Of a stretch of DNA of 64,000 nt, positions 47,561-57,088 are shown in pieces. Every line of letters begins with the position of its first letter. The stretch's first letter is position 1. The notes under the pieces were generated by a model. It saw only the letters and a program-made list of their open reading frames with translations, made no database searches and had not been told where the DNA came from. The DNA comes from Bradyrhizobium sp. WSM1743 (GTDB lineage: Bacteria > Pseudomonadota > Alphaproteobacteria > Rhizobiales > Xanthobacteraceae). A program made the position numbers and the translations under genes. The stretch covers positions 62,001-126,000 of the forward strand of contig NZ_AXAZ01000004.1 in assembly GCF_000473065.1 (NCBI RefSeq), in the 5' to 3' direction.

Positions 47561-48187
47561 TCACGCGGCCTTGGCGTCGACGTTGCCGATCCAGTCGCGC
47601 GCCAGCGTCACGTCGGCTTGCGACAGTTGATGGCCTGCCGGCAGGACCCTGTGGGTCACGCTCGCGCCTGCTTGCGAGAGCAGAGCCGCAAGCCGTGCCG
47701 AATTGCTTGCCGGCACGATCGGGTCGCCCTGTCCTGAGAGGAGCAGAACGGGCTTGCCTGCAAGATCGGCGTTCGGCGGATCCGACAGCGGCACCATGGC
47801 CCGCAGCAGGATCGCGCCGAACAACGCCTCCGGCTTTAGGAGCAACAGCGCCGCCGCGATGTTGGCACCGTTGGAGAAACCGACCGCGATCGGCGCGGCG
47901 ATGCCGTATTGCTTCCGCGCCTCCGCGACGAAGTCGCCGAGCTCGATCGCGCGTCGCCGCACGTCCGCCTCGTCGAACACGCCTTCGGTGAGACGGCGGA
48001 AGAAGCGCGGCATGCCGTGCTCGAGCACGCGGCCGCGCGGCGAGAGCAGGGCTGAGCCGGGCGAGATCATCTCGCCGAGCCCGAGCAGGTCATTCTCGTC
48101 GCCGCCGGTGCCGTGCAGCAGCAGGAGTGGAGGGGGGCCCGCGCTGGTCGCGGGCTCGAAGCGATGGATGAATGCGGTTTCGGTCAT
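47561..48187 (-). CDS. Phospholipase/carboxylesterase family hydrolase (MhqD-like)
   Basis: 208 residues, alpha/beta hydrolase. Oxyanion region LLLLHGTGGDENDLLGLG, nucleophile Ser in VGFSNGANIAAALLL, Asp in LLSGQGDPIVPA and His in LPAGHQLSQ complete the triad. The family (YpfH/MhqD/carboxylesterase) hydrolyses short esters; MhqD of Bacillus stands with the dioxygenase MhqO in quinone-stress response, as here. Start overlaps the dioxygenase stop by four bases (48184-48187), so they form one operon under the LysR gene at 49251. Confidence 0.85.
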   Translation of the reverse strand: MTETAFIHRFEPATSAGPPPLLLLHGTGGDENDLLGLGEMISPGSALLSPRGRVLEHGMPRFFRRLTEGVFDEADVRRRAIELGDFVAEARKQYGIAAPIAVGFSNGANIAAALLLLKPEALFGAILLRAMVPLSDPPNADLAGKPVLLLSGQGDPIVPASNSARLAALLSQAGASVTHRVLPAGHQLSQADVTLARDWIGNVDAKAA

Positions 48188-49122
48188 GACGCGGTCTCTT
48201 CGAGGCTCGGCAAGACGCCCTCGATCTGCTTGCGATGCGGTTCGAGGAAGCTCGGCAGCTTCAGCTCACGCCCCAAGGTCGCGACGGGCTCGTCGACTGC
48301 GAAGCCGGGAATGTCGGTCGCGATCTCGAACAGCACGCCGCCGGGCTCGCGGAAGTAGATCGAGCGGAAGTAGTTGCGGTCGCGCTGCTCGGTCGGGTGC
48401 AGGCCGTGATTGCCGACGAGCCTCTCGGCCATCTTGCCCTGCTCGGCATCGTCAGCCGCACGGAAGGCGATGTGATGCACCGAGCCGCCGCCCTGATGCC
48501 CGCGCAGGAAACCCTTGGCTTCGTAGATGTCGACGATGCTGCCTTCGGCATCGCCCGGTGCCTTGAAGCGGATCACCGAGCCTTCGCGTCCGGTCTCCTT
48601 GAAGCCGAACACGTCGGTGAGGACGGCAGCCGTCTTGGCCGCGCTGTCGAGCAGCAGGGTCACGCCATGGAAGCCGCGGATCGCATGCTCGGCCGGCACG
48701 TCGCCATTGCTCCAGCCCGGCTCGTCCTCGGCACCGGGAATGCCAACGAGCGCGAGCGCCATGCCATCTGGATCGGTGAACGGCAGCACGGACTCGCCAA
48801 AGCGCTTCTCTAGCGCCTCGTAAGCGATGCCCTTCTCGGTGAAGCGCTGCGTCCAGTAACCGAGCGAGCGTTGCGGCACGCGGAACGCGGTCTGATGGGT
48901 CTCGCCGACACCGCGGCGCCCGGCCGAGACGCCAGCCCAGGGGAAGAAGGTCAGGATGGTGCCGGGGCGGCCGGTCTCGTCGCCGTAATAGAAGTGATAG
49001 GTGCCCGGATCGTCGAAATTGACCGTCTTCTTGACGAAGCGCAGGCCAAGATCCCGGGTGTAGAAGCCGAAATTGCGGATGGGGTCGCCGGCGATCGCGG
49101 TGACATGGTGCAGTCCAGACAT
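48184..49122 (-). CDS. mhqO: Ring-cleaving dioxygenase, glyoxalase superfamily (MhqO/LinE-like)
   Basis: 312 residues with two vicinal-oxygen-chelate domains. Metal ligands are His in GLHHVTAIAG (and the second-domain repeat GFHGVTLLL), His in SVHHIAFRAADD and Glu in EPGGVLFEIATDIPG. Family members cleave hydroquinones and related rings with Fe2+ and O2, detoxifying quinone-type electrophiles. It is the first gene of a two-gene minus-strand operon and is divergent from a LysR regulator. Substrate is inferred from family and context. Confidence 0.87.
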   Translation of the reverse strand: MSGLHHVTAIAGDPIRNFGFYTRDLGLRFVKKTVNFDDPGTYHFYYGDETGRPGTILTFFPWAGVSAGRRGVGETHQTAFRVPQRSLGYWTQRFTEKGIAYEALEKRFGESVLPFTDPDGMALALVGIPGAEDEPGWSNGDVPAEHAIRGFHGVTLLLDSAAKTAAVLTDVFGFKETGREGSVIRFKAPGDAEGSIVDIYEAKGFLRGHQGGGSVHHIAFRAADDAEQGKMAERLVGNHGLHPTEQRDRNYFRSIYFREPGGVLFEIATDIPGFAVDEPVATLGRELKLPSFLEPHRKQIEGVLPSLEETAS

Positions 49123-49180
49123 TGTCGTCCTCCAGATTCGGGGAGCGGTCTTGCTCTGGCCCCAAATATCGTTCCGCTTT

Positions 49181-49236
49181 GGATTGGAGACAATCCATGC
49201 AAATATGACGACTATGTCTACTATTTGGAAACAATC
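49181..49236. promoter_or_regulatory. Two near-identical elements in the mhqO-lysR divergent promoter
   Basis: ATTGGAGACAATC (49183-49195, inside the perfect inverted repeat GGATTG-GAGA-CAATCC at 49181-49196) and TTTGGAAACAATC (49224-49236) match at 11 of 13 positions and start 41 bases apart, about four helical turns. The T..A spaced palindromic core fits LysR-type sites. Proposed binding sites of the LysR protein encoded at 49251. Confidence 0.5.
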
Positions 49237-49250
49237 GTCGGAGCGGGCTG

Positions 49251-50162
49251 TTGGATAAGCTCAGCAGCCTTCGCGCCTTCGTGAAGGTGGTCGAGAGCGG
49301 CAGCTTTGCGGAAGCCGGCCGGCAGCTGCGGCTGTCGCGCTCGGCGATCAGCAAGTACATCGCCGATCTCGAGGAGAGCCTCGGCGTCCAACTCCTGAAC
49401 CGCACCACCCGGCACGCCAGCCCGACCGAGAGCGGCCAGCGCTATTTCGAACGCGCGGTCGTGATCCTCTCGGAAATCGAGGCCGCCGACCAGGCGGTCA
49501 CGCAAGCCCAGTCGGCGCCGCGGGGCTTGTTGCGTGTCAATGCGCCGATGTCATTCGGCACGATGCGGTTAGGTCCCGTGCTGGCCGATTTCATGGCGCG
49601 CTATGGTGAGCTTCAGCTCCAGATCGTGCTCAGCGACGATCTGCTCGATCCGGTCCAGGATGGGTTTGACGTGACGTTGCGGATTGCGGAGCTGGAATCC
49701 TCCAGCCTGATTGCGCGAAAAATCATGCCGGTGGCGCGCATGATCTGCGCGTCGCCAGATTATCTGGCGCGCCACGGCACGCCAAAACATCCGCAGGATC
49801 TGCGCGAGCATGCCTCGCTGACCTACGGCTTCCTGCTGACAGGCAATCAGTGGAAGCTGACAGGCAGCGACGGCGATCACTGGATCCAGCCGGCCTGGAC
49901 GCTCTGCGTCAACAATGCCGAGGTGCTGCGCGACGTCGCGATCAAGGGCAGGGGGCTGGCGCTGCTGCCCGAGTTCATCGCCGCCGATGCCCTGCGGAAA
50001 GGCGAATTGCGGACGGTGCTGGACGACTATTTCGCGCCGCCGCTCGCGCTCTATGCGGTCTATCCGCCGACGCGGCATCTGTCGGTGAAGGTGCGGCTGT
50101 TCATCGATTTTCTGGTCGAGCGGTTTGGCCGGGACGTGGACGAAGCCGTCGCTTCAGATTGA
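49251..50162 (+). CDS. LysR-family transcriptional regulator (of the mhq-type operon)
   Basis: 303 residues from TTG 49251; GGAG lies about 8 bases before. N-terminal winged helix MDKLSSLRAFVKVVESGSFAEAG...LSRSAISKYIADLEESLGVQLLNRTTR, then the effector domain with LLRVNAPMSFGTMRLGPVLADF, the type seen in the large DsdC/CrgA-like group. It is divergent from the dioxygenase-hydrolase pair and probably controls it in response to a quinone or aromatic compound. Confidence 0.9.
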   Translation: MDKLSSLRAFVKVVESGSFAEAGRQLRLSRSAISKYIADLEESLGVQLLNRTTRHASPTESGQRYFERAVVILSEIEAADQAVTQAQSAPRGLLRVNAPMSFGTMRLGPVLADFMARYGELQLQIVLSDDLLDPVQDGFDVTLRIAELESSSLIARKIMPVARMICASPDYLARHGTPKHPQDLREHASLTYGFLLTGNQWKLTGSDGDHWIQPAWTLCVNNAEVLRDVAIKGRGLALLPEFIAADALRKGELRTVLDDYFAPPLALYAVYPPTRHLSVKVRLFIDFLVERFGRDVDEAVASD

Positions 50163-50406
50163 GGTTGGAAACATTCAACTCAAGCCGGAGGCGGGATACT
50201 ATTATACCGCAGCTGAAACTGAACTTTCTTCCGATCGCTCAGGACTCATCCTTGCGTCCCGACTTTGCGCCTTAGGACCAGAGAGCTTCAGCCGCTGCCG
50301 GGGCGTCGCCGAGGGCGCTCTTTCGTGCCACCGCGAAAGGCGGCGGCATGATGTGTAGCTCGCCGGCACTTCTCAACTTGATTTCAACCAAGTGCAGGAG
50401 GAGCCT

Positions 50407-50883
50407 ATGCGGAAGTCTCTCACCATTTTCCTTTCTGGCGTGGCATTGACTGTCGCGGCGTCAGCCGCCGTAGCCGGCGAGCGGGTGCTTGAGTTCAAGC
50501 TGATCACGAAGCCGATCGACCTCAAGGTCATCGAGGCCGCAAACGTCGAAGGACAGACGGTTGTGTCTGGTAAATTCTTCGGGGTCGCCGTCTTCAACGA
50601 TGGCCGTATCGGAGTGAAAGAGTTCGTCAATACTTCGGACTTGCTCAAAGGATCGGGCCCCTTCTTCGGCTATAGCACTTACACGTTCGAGGAAGGCTCG
50701 ATTACGGCGCGCTACACCGGTTCAGCCAAAGACGGCAAATCAACGGGCGAATATACGATCCTATCGGGCACAGGTGCTTATGCGAACGCCACGGGTACGG
50801 GAACAATCGAAAGCGCGCCGAACCCATTCAAAGGCGTCAACCTGCTAAACATAAAGCTCGTCGTTAAGACGTCCGGCTCATGA
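50407..50883 (+). CDS. Secreted allene-oxide-cyclase-barrel-like protein
   Basis: 158 residues. Strong ribosome binding site AGGAGGAG just before ATG 50407. Signal peptide RKSLTIFLSGVALTVAASAAVAG, then a beta-rich domain with GYSTYTFEEGSITARYTGSA and ILSGTGAYANATGTGTIES, the pattern seen in AOC-barrel-like/lipocalin-like secreted proteins of rhizobia. Periplasmic or extracellular; function unknown. Confidence 0.75.
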   Translation: MRKSLTIFLSGVALTVAASAAVAGERVLEFKLITKPIDLKVIEAANVEGQTVVSGKFFGVAVFNDGRIGVKEFVNTSDLLKGSGPFFGYSTYTFEEGSITARYTGSAKDGKSTGEYTILSGTGAYANATGTGTIESAPNPFKGVNLLNIKLVVKTSGS

Positions 50884-51012
50884 CAGCGGAATGTTCACAG
50901 GTCCCGCACGAAGCGAGTTGACCCAGGTCTGGCGTGTTGGCCCGGCCGGCGGCACATTGCCGGCCGGGCGACCTGACATCGCGCCAAGCGCGCGCCTGAC
51001 AGCACAAGAATG

Positions 51013-51972
51013 TCAGTGCTTGAGCGACGCTGAAAAGGCGACCAGCGCGATCATGTCGTCGATGCTGAGATTCTCGACAACCGGTTTCATGAGTTCGCTA
51101 TTGGCGCCCTTGCGCGCCCCTGATTTGAAGTCGTAGAGCTGCCGGAACATGTAAGTGGGCGAACGGGACGCAATCCCTGGCGCGATGGCAGTCCCGTTGA
51201 GGTCAGCACCGTGACAAACCCCGCACTGGACGCGCGGATCGCTGTTCGCTGCCAGCGTTCGTCCTTTCTGAACGCTGCCTACCGGGACGTAGGCGATGAA
51301 ACGAGCGCGCGAGTCCCGGCTGACAAAGTGTTCGACGTTTTCCGGTATCTCGATGATGCGCTGACCGATGGGTTCTTTCTCGGTGCCGTCTAGCGGAGCC
51401 AAGAACAAGTCTCTCACCTGCGTTTTTGGCACCGCCTCGGTCTCTACGACGGCAATATTCGATCTCGGCTTGATGGAGGCGAAGTAGGCCGCGGCCTCTG
51501 CGAGTTCCTGATCGGTCACCGCTTTGGACAACTTGATCATCAGGTCGGTGGCGACGCGAGGGGCCGAGTTCGTGCGCAGGCCAAGCTTGAACTCCGTGGT
51601 TTGCTGAATGATGTATTCCGCGGAGAGCCCAAACAGGCTGGCATTCTCAGGACCGCCCGGTCCGTCCGCCCGGTGACAGACGCCGCACGCGAACACCTCT
51701 GGCTTTCTCCCCCTTGCCACGATTTCCGGCATTGGTGGATGATCGTTCGGATGCCAGTCGGGCGCGGCGAACAGATCGCGCACTTGCGTGAGCGTAAAAC
51801 CTGCGGCGCTGTCAGGAACGTGCCTAATGGCACCATCGTCAGGCGTGCGTTGAAAATTGGGTGGGTTTACCGGGTAGGCCCATGCCGGCGGGCCCTCCTG
51901 GGTTTGCGCGCGCGCCCCTGCCGCGGTGAGCAATGCCATCGAGAATGCCCATAGAGCAATCGGAAATCTCAT
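51013..51972 (-). CDS. Di-haem c-type cytochrome, exported
   Basis: 319 residues from ATG 51972. Signal peptide RFPIALWAFSMALLTAAGARA; two haem-binding motifs, CGVCHRADG and CGVCHGADL, each followed by a Met-containing helical region. Two class I cytochrome c domains in tandem suggest an electron carrier for a periplasmic dehydrogenase, but no dehydrogenase gene is adjacent. An in-frame start at 52026 would place 18 charged residues before the signal peptide and is less likely. Confidence 0.85.
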   Translation of the reverse strand: MRFPIALWAFSMALLTAAGARAQTQEGPPAWAYPVNPPNFQRTPDDGAIRHVPDSAAGFTLTQVRDLFAAPDWHPNDHPPMPEIVARGRKPEVFACGVCHRADGPGGPENASLFGLSAEYIIQQTTEFKLGLRTNSAPRVATDLMIKLSKAVTDQELAEAAAYFASIKPRSNIAVVETEAVPKTQVRDLFLAPLDGTEKEPIGQRIIEIPENVEHFVSRDSRARFIAYVPVGSVQKGRTLAANSDPRVQCGVCHGADLNGTAIAPGIASRSPTYMFRQLYDFKSGARKGANSELMKPVVENLSIDDMIALVAFSASLKH

Positions 51973-52576
51973 GGCTCTCGACCTCTCAGCGCGTCGGTGA
52001 AGCCAGACTGTATTTTCCGAAGGCAAGGATCAGGAGCGGCTAACCGACCGCTTGTCGGGGACGGGACGCCTCAGCTGCTCCGCCAGATCGAAAACGCCAT
52101 TCAACGCCCGGGACTCGCAGTCGTCAATGTGCAATTCAGCTGTCGGGGTCAGCGGACGCGGTCACCCCATTGGTCCCGATCGTAGGCCTGCAGGATGCGG
52201 ACAAAATCAGCCATGCTGGATTGATCTCGGTGTTCGGCCACCGCCGCAACCTGGGTATCGGATGCAGGCTGGCTCCCTTGCCAAAACCGCACGAGGAGAT
52301 CGGCGATGTTTTTCATGGCGTTCTCTCAACAGCCAACTTTGACGGTCGACACCAGGTCTTGAAGCGGCATCCTGCCGCTCGATCAGGAGAAAGGCCGGCG
52401 GGCGCTACGCCGCCGGACTTGTCCTGCAACTGCCGGCTCGCGGGGCCGGTTCCGTTGCCTTTCACTCTGTGCTGGTAGATAGCAAGAGCACTTGGTCGTC
52501 GCCATTGTGCGGGGGTATGACGTGACCATACTGAGGTAGGGTCAAATTGTTGCTCGGCCGCGCCCAAGAGGGGCGG
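51973..52576. other. Intergenic region of 604 bases with one probable small gene
   Basis: Apart from the 55-codon minus-strand frame at 52149-52316, described separately, no coding is supported. Several plus-strand frames of 60-100 codons have arginine- and proline-rich translations typical of non-coding GC-rich DNA. A GC-rich inverted repeat CCGGCGG/CCGCCGG occurs near 52395-52420. Confidence 0.5.
52149..52316 (-). CDS. Probable small protein, 55 residues
   Basis: ATG (complement of 52314-52316) to TGA, encoding MKNIADLLVRFWQGSQPASD followed by an acidic/polar middle and a C-terminus ILQAYDRDQWGDRVR. Composition is balanced with aromatic and hydrophobic residues, unlike antisense frames nearby, and two amphipathic helices can be drawn. 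The ribosome binding site is weak (GAGAG, about 6 bases upstream). No family is recognised. It lies in a 600-base gap that is otherwise empty. Confidence 0.42.
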   Translation of the reverse strand: MKNIADLLVRFWQGSQPASDTQVAAVAEHRDQSSMADFVRILQAYDRDQWGDRVR

Positions 52577-55268
52577 CTAGTCGAGCGAGCGCTGCTCGGC
52601 TGGCTGAAGCAGATCGTCAAGCGCGCTCATCGACGCTTCCCGCAGCGCGGCGAGTTCGCGAGCGGCACTCGGGCATTCCTGCAGTGGCATCGCGGCCGCC
52701 GTCAGCTCGATCTCGCGGCAGCGTTCGAACAGGCGGACGAGACCGAGCGCACTCGCCGCGCTGCCGAGCTGATGCGCGGATCGCGCGAGCTGCGCGTGAT
52801 CGCCATTCGCCGCAGCCTTGGTGATGTCCTCGATCAGCTTTTCGCCGGTCTCGTCCAGCAGATGGTGGAGCTTGTCGATTTGCGCGGCGCCGAGCAGCTC
52901 CCGCTGGTCTTCGAGAAAGTGTCGGTCGATCAATGCGCCGGCCGCAAGCTGTGTTGCGGTCGTCCCCTGCGCAGGATCGTCCTCGATCGCTTCACGCAGC
53001 GCGTTGATCAGGATCGGCTTGCTGACGACCTTGGCGATGCCGGCGCCTGCGAGCCGTTCTCGGGCGCCGCGCGATACGTCCGCGGTCACGGCGATGATGC
53101 GCGGCATCTTCGGCAGACCGAGCTTGGCGATCCGCGAGGCCGCCTCAATGCCGTCCATGTCGGGCATGTGCAGGTCCATCAGGATGACGTCGAACGCCTG
53201 ATCGCGGGCGAGCTCGACGGCCGAGGTGCCGTTCCTGCCGATCGTGGCGCGGTGGCCGAGCCTCTTCAGGATCGCTTCGCCGACTTCGCAATTGACGGGA
53301 TCGTCGTCGACCAGCAGCACACGCAGTTGTCGCGACGGCGGCGCAAGCGCGCCTTGCGCGATGCCGCTTGCGGCAAGGCCGAGCGGCACTTCGAGCGTGA
53401 ACGTGCTGCCCGCGCCCGGTACGCTCTCGACCGTCAGCTCGCCGTGCATCAGGCGGGTGAGGCGGCGTGCGATCGCAAGTCCGAGGCCGGTGCCGCCGAA
53501 GCGCCGCGCGATGCTGTCGTCGGCCTGGACGAAATCCTCGAAGATCCGCTCGTGCAGGTCGGGCGCGATGCCGATGCCGGTGTCGCGCACGGTAACGCGC
53601 AGCAGCACGTGATCGTCGTGCGGCTCGGCCGCCGCGTTCACGCCGATCCCGCCGCTCGGGGTGAACTTGATCGCGTTGCTGATCAGATTGAGCAGGATGC
53701 GATTAAGTCTGACGGGGTCGCCATGCGCGGCGGTGTTGATCGTCGCATCGCAGGCGAGGTCGAAGGTCAAGCCCTTGTCGAGGGCTTGCGGACGCATCAG
53801 GTCGGCGGCAGCTTCAATGAGCTGGTCGAGACGGAAGTCGCGCGTCTCCAGAATTTCGGTGCTGGCCTCGAGGCGCGCATATTCCAGCACCGCATCGACC
53901 AGCGCGATCAGCGTTTCCCCCGACGCCGCCGCGGTGGCGAGATGGCGGCGCTGGGCCTCGCTGAGGCTGCCGTCGTCCAACAATTGCAGCACGCCCATGA
54001 CGCCGTTCAGCGGCGTGCGCAGCTCGTGGCTGACGACGGCGAGGAAGCGCGACTTGGTCTCGTTGGCCGCTACGGCCGCGCTGCGCGCGCGCTCGGCGGC
54101 ATCGTGCTCGGCAAGCGCCTGGTCGCGCCTTCTCGAGTTCCGAGGTGCGCTCGACCACCTTGCGCTCCAGCGTGGCGTAGGACTCGCGAAGATGCGCTGC
54201 CATGCGGTTGAACTGGTCGCCGAGCGCCTCCAGCTCGTCACCGGTCTTGATCGCGAGCCGCTGGCCGAGATCGCCGCTGCCGATCCGCTTGGCTCCTTGC
54301 GTCAGCATCTGGATCGGCACGGTCATGCGCCGGCTGAGAACGAGCGACACCAGAACTGCACCGACCAGCAGGATGACGAGGAGAAAGGTCGAGCGGCCGA
54401 TCGAGGCGTAGATCGGCGCGTAGGCTTCGGTGAGCGGCAGCTCGACGAACACCAGCCAGCCGAGCGAGGGCACAGTCGCATAGGTCGACAGCACGCGTTG
54501 GCCGGACAGATCCTCCTTGACGTGGCCACCCGAAGGCGGCCCGACGCCGTCGAGCGCGGCGCGGACGTCGATATGGCCGGAGAGATCGCTGCGCTGGAGC
54601 GCCCGCCACAGGTCGGGATGGGCGATCAACACGCCCATGCGGTTGACCACATAGGCCTTGCCGGTGTTGCCGACCCTGATCCCGGCGACCAGGTCCCAGA
54701 TGAAGCGCAGATTGACCTCGGCGACAATCACATCAGGAGCGCGGCCGGTGCCGCGCGTGGCCAGCGTCATGAACGGCTCGGTGTCGCCGAAGAAGTAGAC
54801 GGGTCCGTAATAGGCCCGGCTGTCATTGGCGCCGCGGAAGGCGGGCGAGGCGGAGAGGTCGGCGTTGCTGCCGACCTTGTCGGCGACACCGCGCGACACG
54901 CGCACCTGCTCGCGGCCCTGCGCGTCGAGCTGGGCGATTTCCGCGATCGCAGGCGAGAGGCGCAGAAGGCGGATGGCGTTCAGCCGCTCGTCCTCGTTGG
55001 TCGACAGCTCCGGCGGCAGCCGGGCGAGCCATCTGATCTGGTTTTCGATCTGGCCGATGAACTGGCCGATCTGAATGGCTGCGGAGGCCGCCTGCTCGCG
55101 CTGGGTCGCCGCCAGCAGCTGCTTCTGTTCGCGATAGGAGAACCAGACGTCGAAGCCGGTGTTGATGGCGAGCGCGGCAAAGGCAAGCGCGACGATCGAG
55201 TAGAGATATTTTCTAAACAGCCGGCCGGGAGGCGTCCGCAAAGATCCCTGGTCGGTGGCTTCGTTCAC
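52577..55268 (-). pseudogene. Hybrid sensor histidine kinase (Cache-HAMP-HisKA-HATPase-REC-HPt), frameshifted
   Basis: Two overlapping frames make one protein. The first, from ATG 55268, has a membrane helix (about 22-43), a periplasmic Cache-like sensor, a second helix (about 293-312) and a HAMP domain, reading VVERTSELEKA at about residue 381. The other frame continues with RDQALAEHDAAERARS, HisKA SHELRTPLNG, HATPase (NLISNAIKFT, DTGIGI, GGTGLGL), a receiver with ILMDLHMPDMDG and an HPt domain with SAHQLGSAASALG, to the stop at 52577-52579. Joined, it would be about 898 residues. The break is at about 54124-54129, where GCGCG-C repeats on the coding strand have lost one GC unit (or gained one base). 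All kinase motifs are otherwise intact, so this is recent, or a sequencing error. Confidence 0.85.
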
Positions 55269-56275
55269 TCGCGGATCTCGTCGGCGCGCGCGAGCAGCGT
55301 GAAGGGTATCGTCAAGCCGAGCGTGCGGGCGACCGTGCGGTTGATCAGCAGCTCGTATTTGCGCGGTGATTGCACCGGCAGATCGCCGGCCTTGGTGCCG
55401 CGCAGGATGAGATCGACGTAATTGGCCGAGCGCACCTCGAGCGTCGGCCCGTAGCTCATCAGCCCGCCGGCATCCATGAAGTAGTGGAACGGATAGATCG
55501 TCGGCACGCGGTATTTGGCGGCTGCCGCGATGACAGCGTGCCGGTTGACCACGAGAAAGCTGTCGACGAGCGCAAGCATCGCCGCCTTGGGCGGTTCGGA
55601 GAAGCGCCTGATGGCTTCGTCGATCTCCGTTGGCGCGTTGACGGGCGCGGGGACCGCGGACACGCCGGACGCTGCGGCCTCCTGCTCGATCGATTCGAGA
55701 AAGAAGCGCCCGCCGCGCGGCGTGGTCGCCGGGTTGAACAGGACGCCGACACGCGCAACATCAGGCACGACCTCGCGGATCAGCTGGAGCCATTTGCCGC
55801 CCATCTCGGCGGTGCTGTTGGTGAAGCCGGTGGCGTTGCCGCCGGGATGCGCGAGGCTTTCGACGAAGCCATTGCCGACCGGATCGTTCGCGGTCGCGAA
55901 CACCACCGGGATGGTCTTGGTGGCGGCAAGGACAGCCGCGGTCTCGACGGTCGATCCCGTCAGGATCACGTCCGGCCTGAGATCGAGCAATTCTTGAACG
56001 GCCGTCTTCAGCCTGTCCGGTGCGCCGAAGGTCGAACGGACCTCGAGACGGAAGTTGACGCCTTCGACCCAGCCGCGTTGCCGCAAGCCGACAATGAGGC
56101 CGCCCAGCCGGGAGGTCGCGCTGTCTGTCATGTTCCGTCTGGTCAGCTCGTCGTCGAGCGGCAACGCGGTCAGCGAGGCGACGATCCGCATGCGATCCGG
56201 CGTTGCGCCGAGCGCGATCCAGCCCGCGGCCGATGCAGCCGGCAGACGAATGAAGCCGCGGCGATTGATTGCCAT
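55265..56275 (-). CDS. Orphan ABC-type substrate-binding protein (PF04392-like)
   Basis: 336 residues from ATG 56275. N-terminal twin-arginine signal (INRRGFIRLPAASAAGWIALG), then the TrpX-like binding-protein fold: GLRQRGWVEGVNFRLEVR, LTGSTVETAAVLAATKTIPVVF and SLAHPGGNATGFTN. No permease or ATPase gene is nearby; instead its stop overlaps the start of the sensor kinase by four bases (55265-55268). A role as ligand-binding partner of the kinase, rather than in transport, is inferred. ATG codons at 56299 and 56296 are alternative starts. Confidence 0.85.
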   Translation of the reverse strand: MAINRRGFIRLPAASAAGWIALGATPDRMRIVASLTALPLDDELTRRNMTDSATSRLGGLIVGLRQRGWVEGVNFRLEVRSTFGAPDRLKTAVQELLDLRPDVILTGSTVETAAVLAATKTIPVVFATANDPVGNGFVESLAHPGGNATGFTNSTAEMGGKWLQLIREVVPDVARVGVLFNPATTPRGGRFFLESIEQEAAASGVSAVPAPVNAPTEIDEAIRRFSEPPKAAMLALVDSFLVVNRHAVIAAAAKYRVPTIYPFHYFMDAGGLMSYGPTLEVRSANYVDLILRGTKAGDLPVQSPRKYELLINRTVARTLGLTIPFTLLARADEIRE

Positions 56276-56451
56276 GGAAACGAAAGACCGCCCCATCATG
56301 GAATGCGTTGCACGATCGCCTTGTGTTGCTGGATGCTTAGCGCGAAAGCGGGGTGCCCACAATCGACGAAAGGCGCATGTGAATGTTCATTCGCACGCCT
56401 TCGGTCCGGCCATCCATTGGCGGCAGTGCTGTTACCGTTCGAGCGCCATGC

Positions 56452-57084
56452 CTAGCGCCGCAGCGTGAACTCGTCTGCACCTCGCCGGTGCTCCCAATTC
56501 GCCTGCTCCAGCTCGGGCCGGTCGCATTCGGCTTCCGGATAGCCGATGCAGAGATAGGCGATGAATTTCCAGGAGCGGGGCACGTCGAGAATGGCATGGA
56601 TGCGATCCGGGCTCAGGATCGATACCCATCCAACGCCAATGCCATCGGCGCGCGCTGCGAGCCACATCGCGGTGATCGCCGCGACCACGGAATATTCTGT
56701 CGTCTCCGGCATCGTCGCGCGGCCGAGGCCGTGACCGATGCTGCTGGTCTTGTCCGCGAACACGGCAAGGTGACCGGGGGCCTGTTCGAGGCCTGACAGT
56801 TTCAGCGTGGCATAGCGCGCTGCGCGGTCGCCGGAATAGCAATTCAACGCGTCGGCGTTGCACGTCTTGAAATCGTCGGTGACGGCCCGGCGCCGCGCGG
56901 CGTCATCGACGGTGACGAAGCGCCAGGGCTGGCTGAGGCCGACCGAAGGCGAGAGGCAGGCGGTCTCGATCAGGCGATCGATGGCGTCCTTCGGCAGCGG
57001 ATCGCTGCGGAAGCGGCGCACGTCGCGGCGCCACACGAACAGCTCGCGCAAATGCTGGCGGAAGATATCGTCGAACTCGACCAT
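56452..57084 (-). CDS. bluB: 5,6-dimethylbenzimidazole synthase BluB
   Basis: 210 residues, nitroreductase fold. BluB features: FRQHLRELFVWRRDVRRFRSDPLP, the LSPSVGLSQPWRFVTV flavin site with the BluB-type SVGLSQPWR, and TMPETTEYSVVAAITAMWLAARADGIGVGWVSIL. It cleaves FMNH2 with oxygen to give 5,6-dimethylbenzimidazole, the lower ligand of cobalamin. It is third in a minus-strand operon after cobU and cobS, only 4 bases downstream of cobS. Confidence 0.93.
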   Translation of the reverse strand: MVEFDDIFRQHLRELFVWRRDVRRFRSDPLPKDAIDRLIETACLSPSVGLSQPWRFVTVDDAARRRAVTDDFKTCNADALNCYSGDRAARYATLKLSGLEQAPGHLAVFADKTSSIGHGLGRATMPETTEYSVVAAITAMWLAARADGIGVGWVSILSPDRIHAILDVPRSWKFIAYLCIGYPEAECDRPELEQANWEHRRGADEFTLRR

Positions 57085-57088
57085 GAGG

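Noticed and set aside
52052..52478. Plus-strand frames of 60-100 codons downstream of the cytochrome gene
   Set aside because: Arg/Pro-rich translations without start signals; the minus-strand 55-codon frame in the same place has better coding character.
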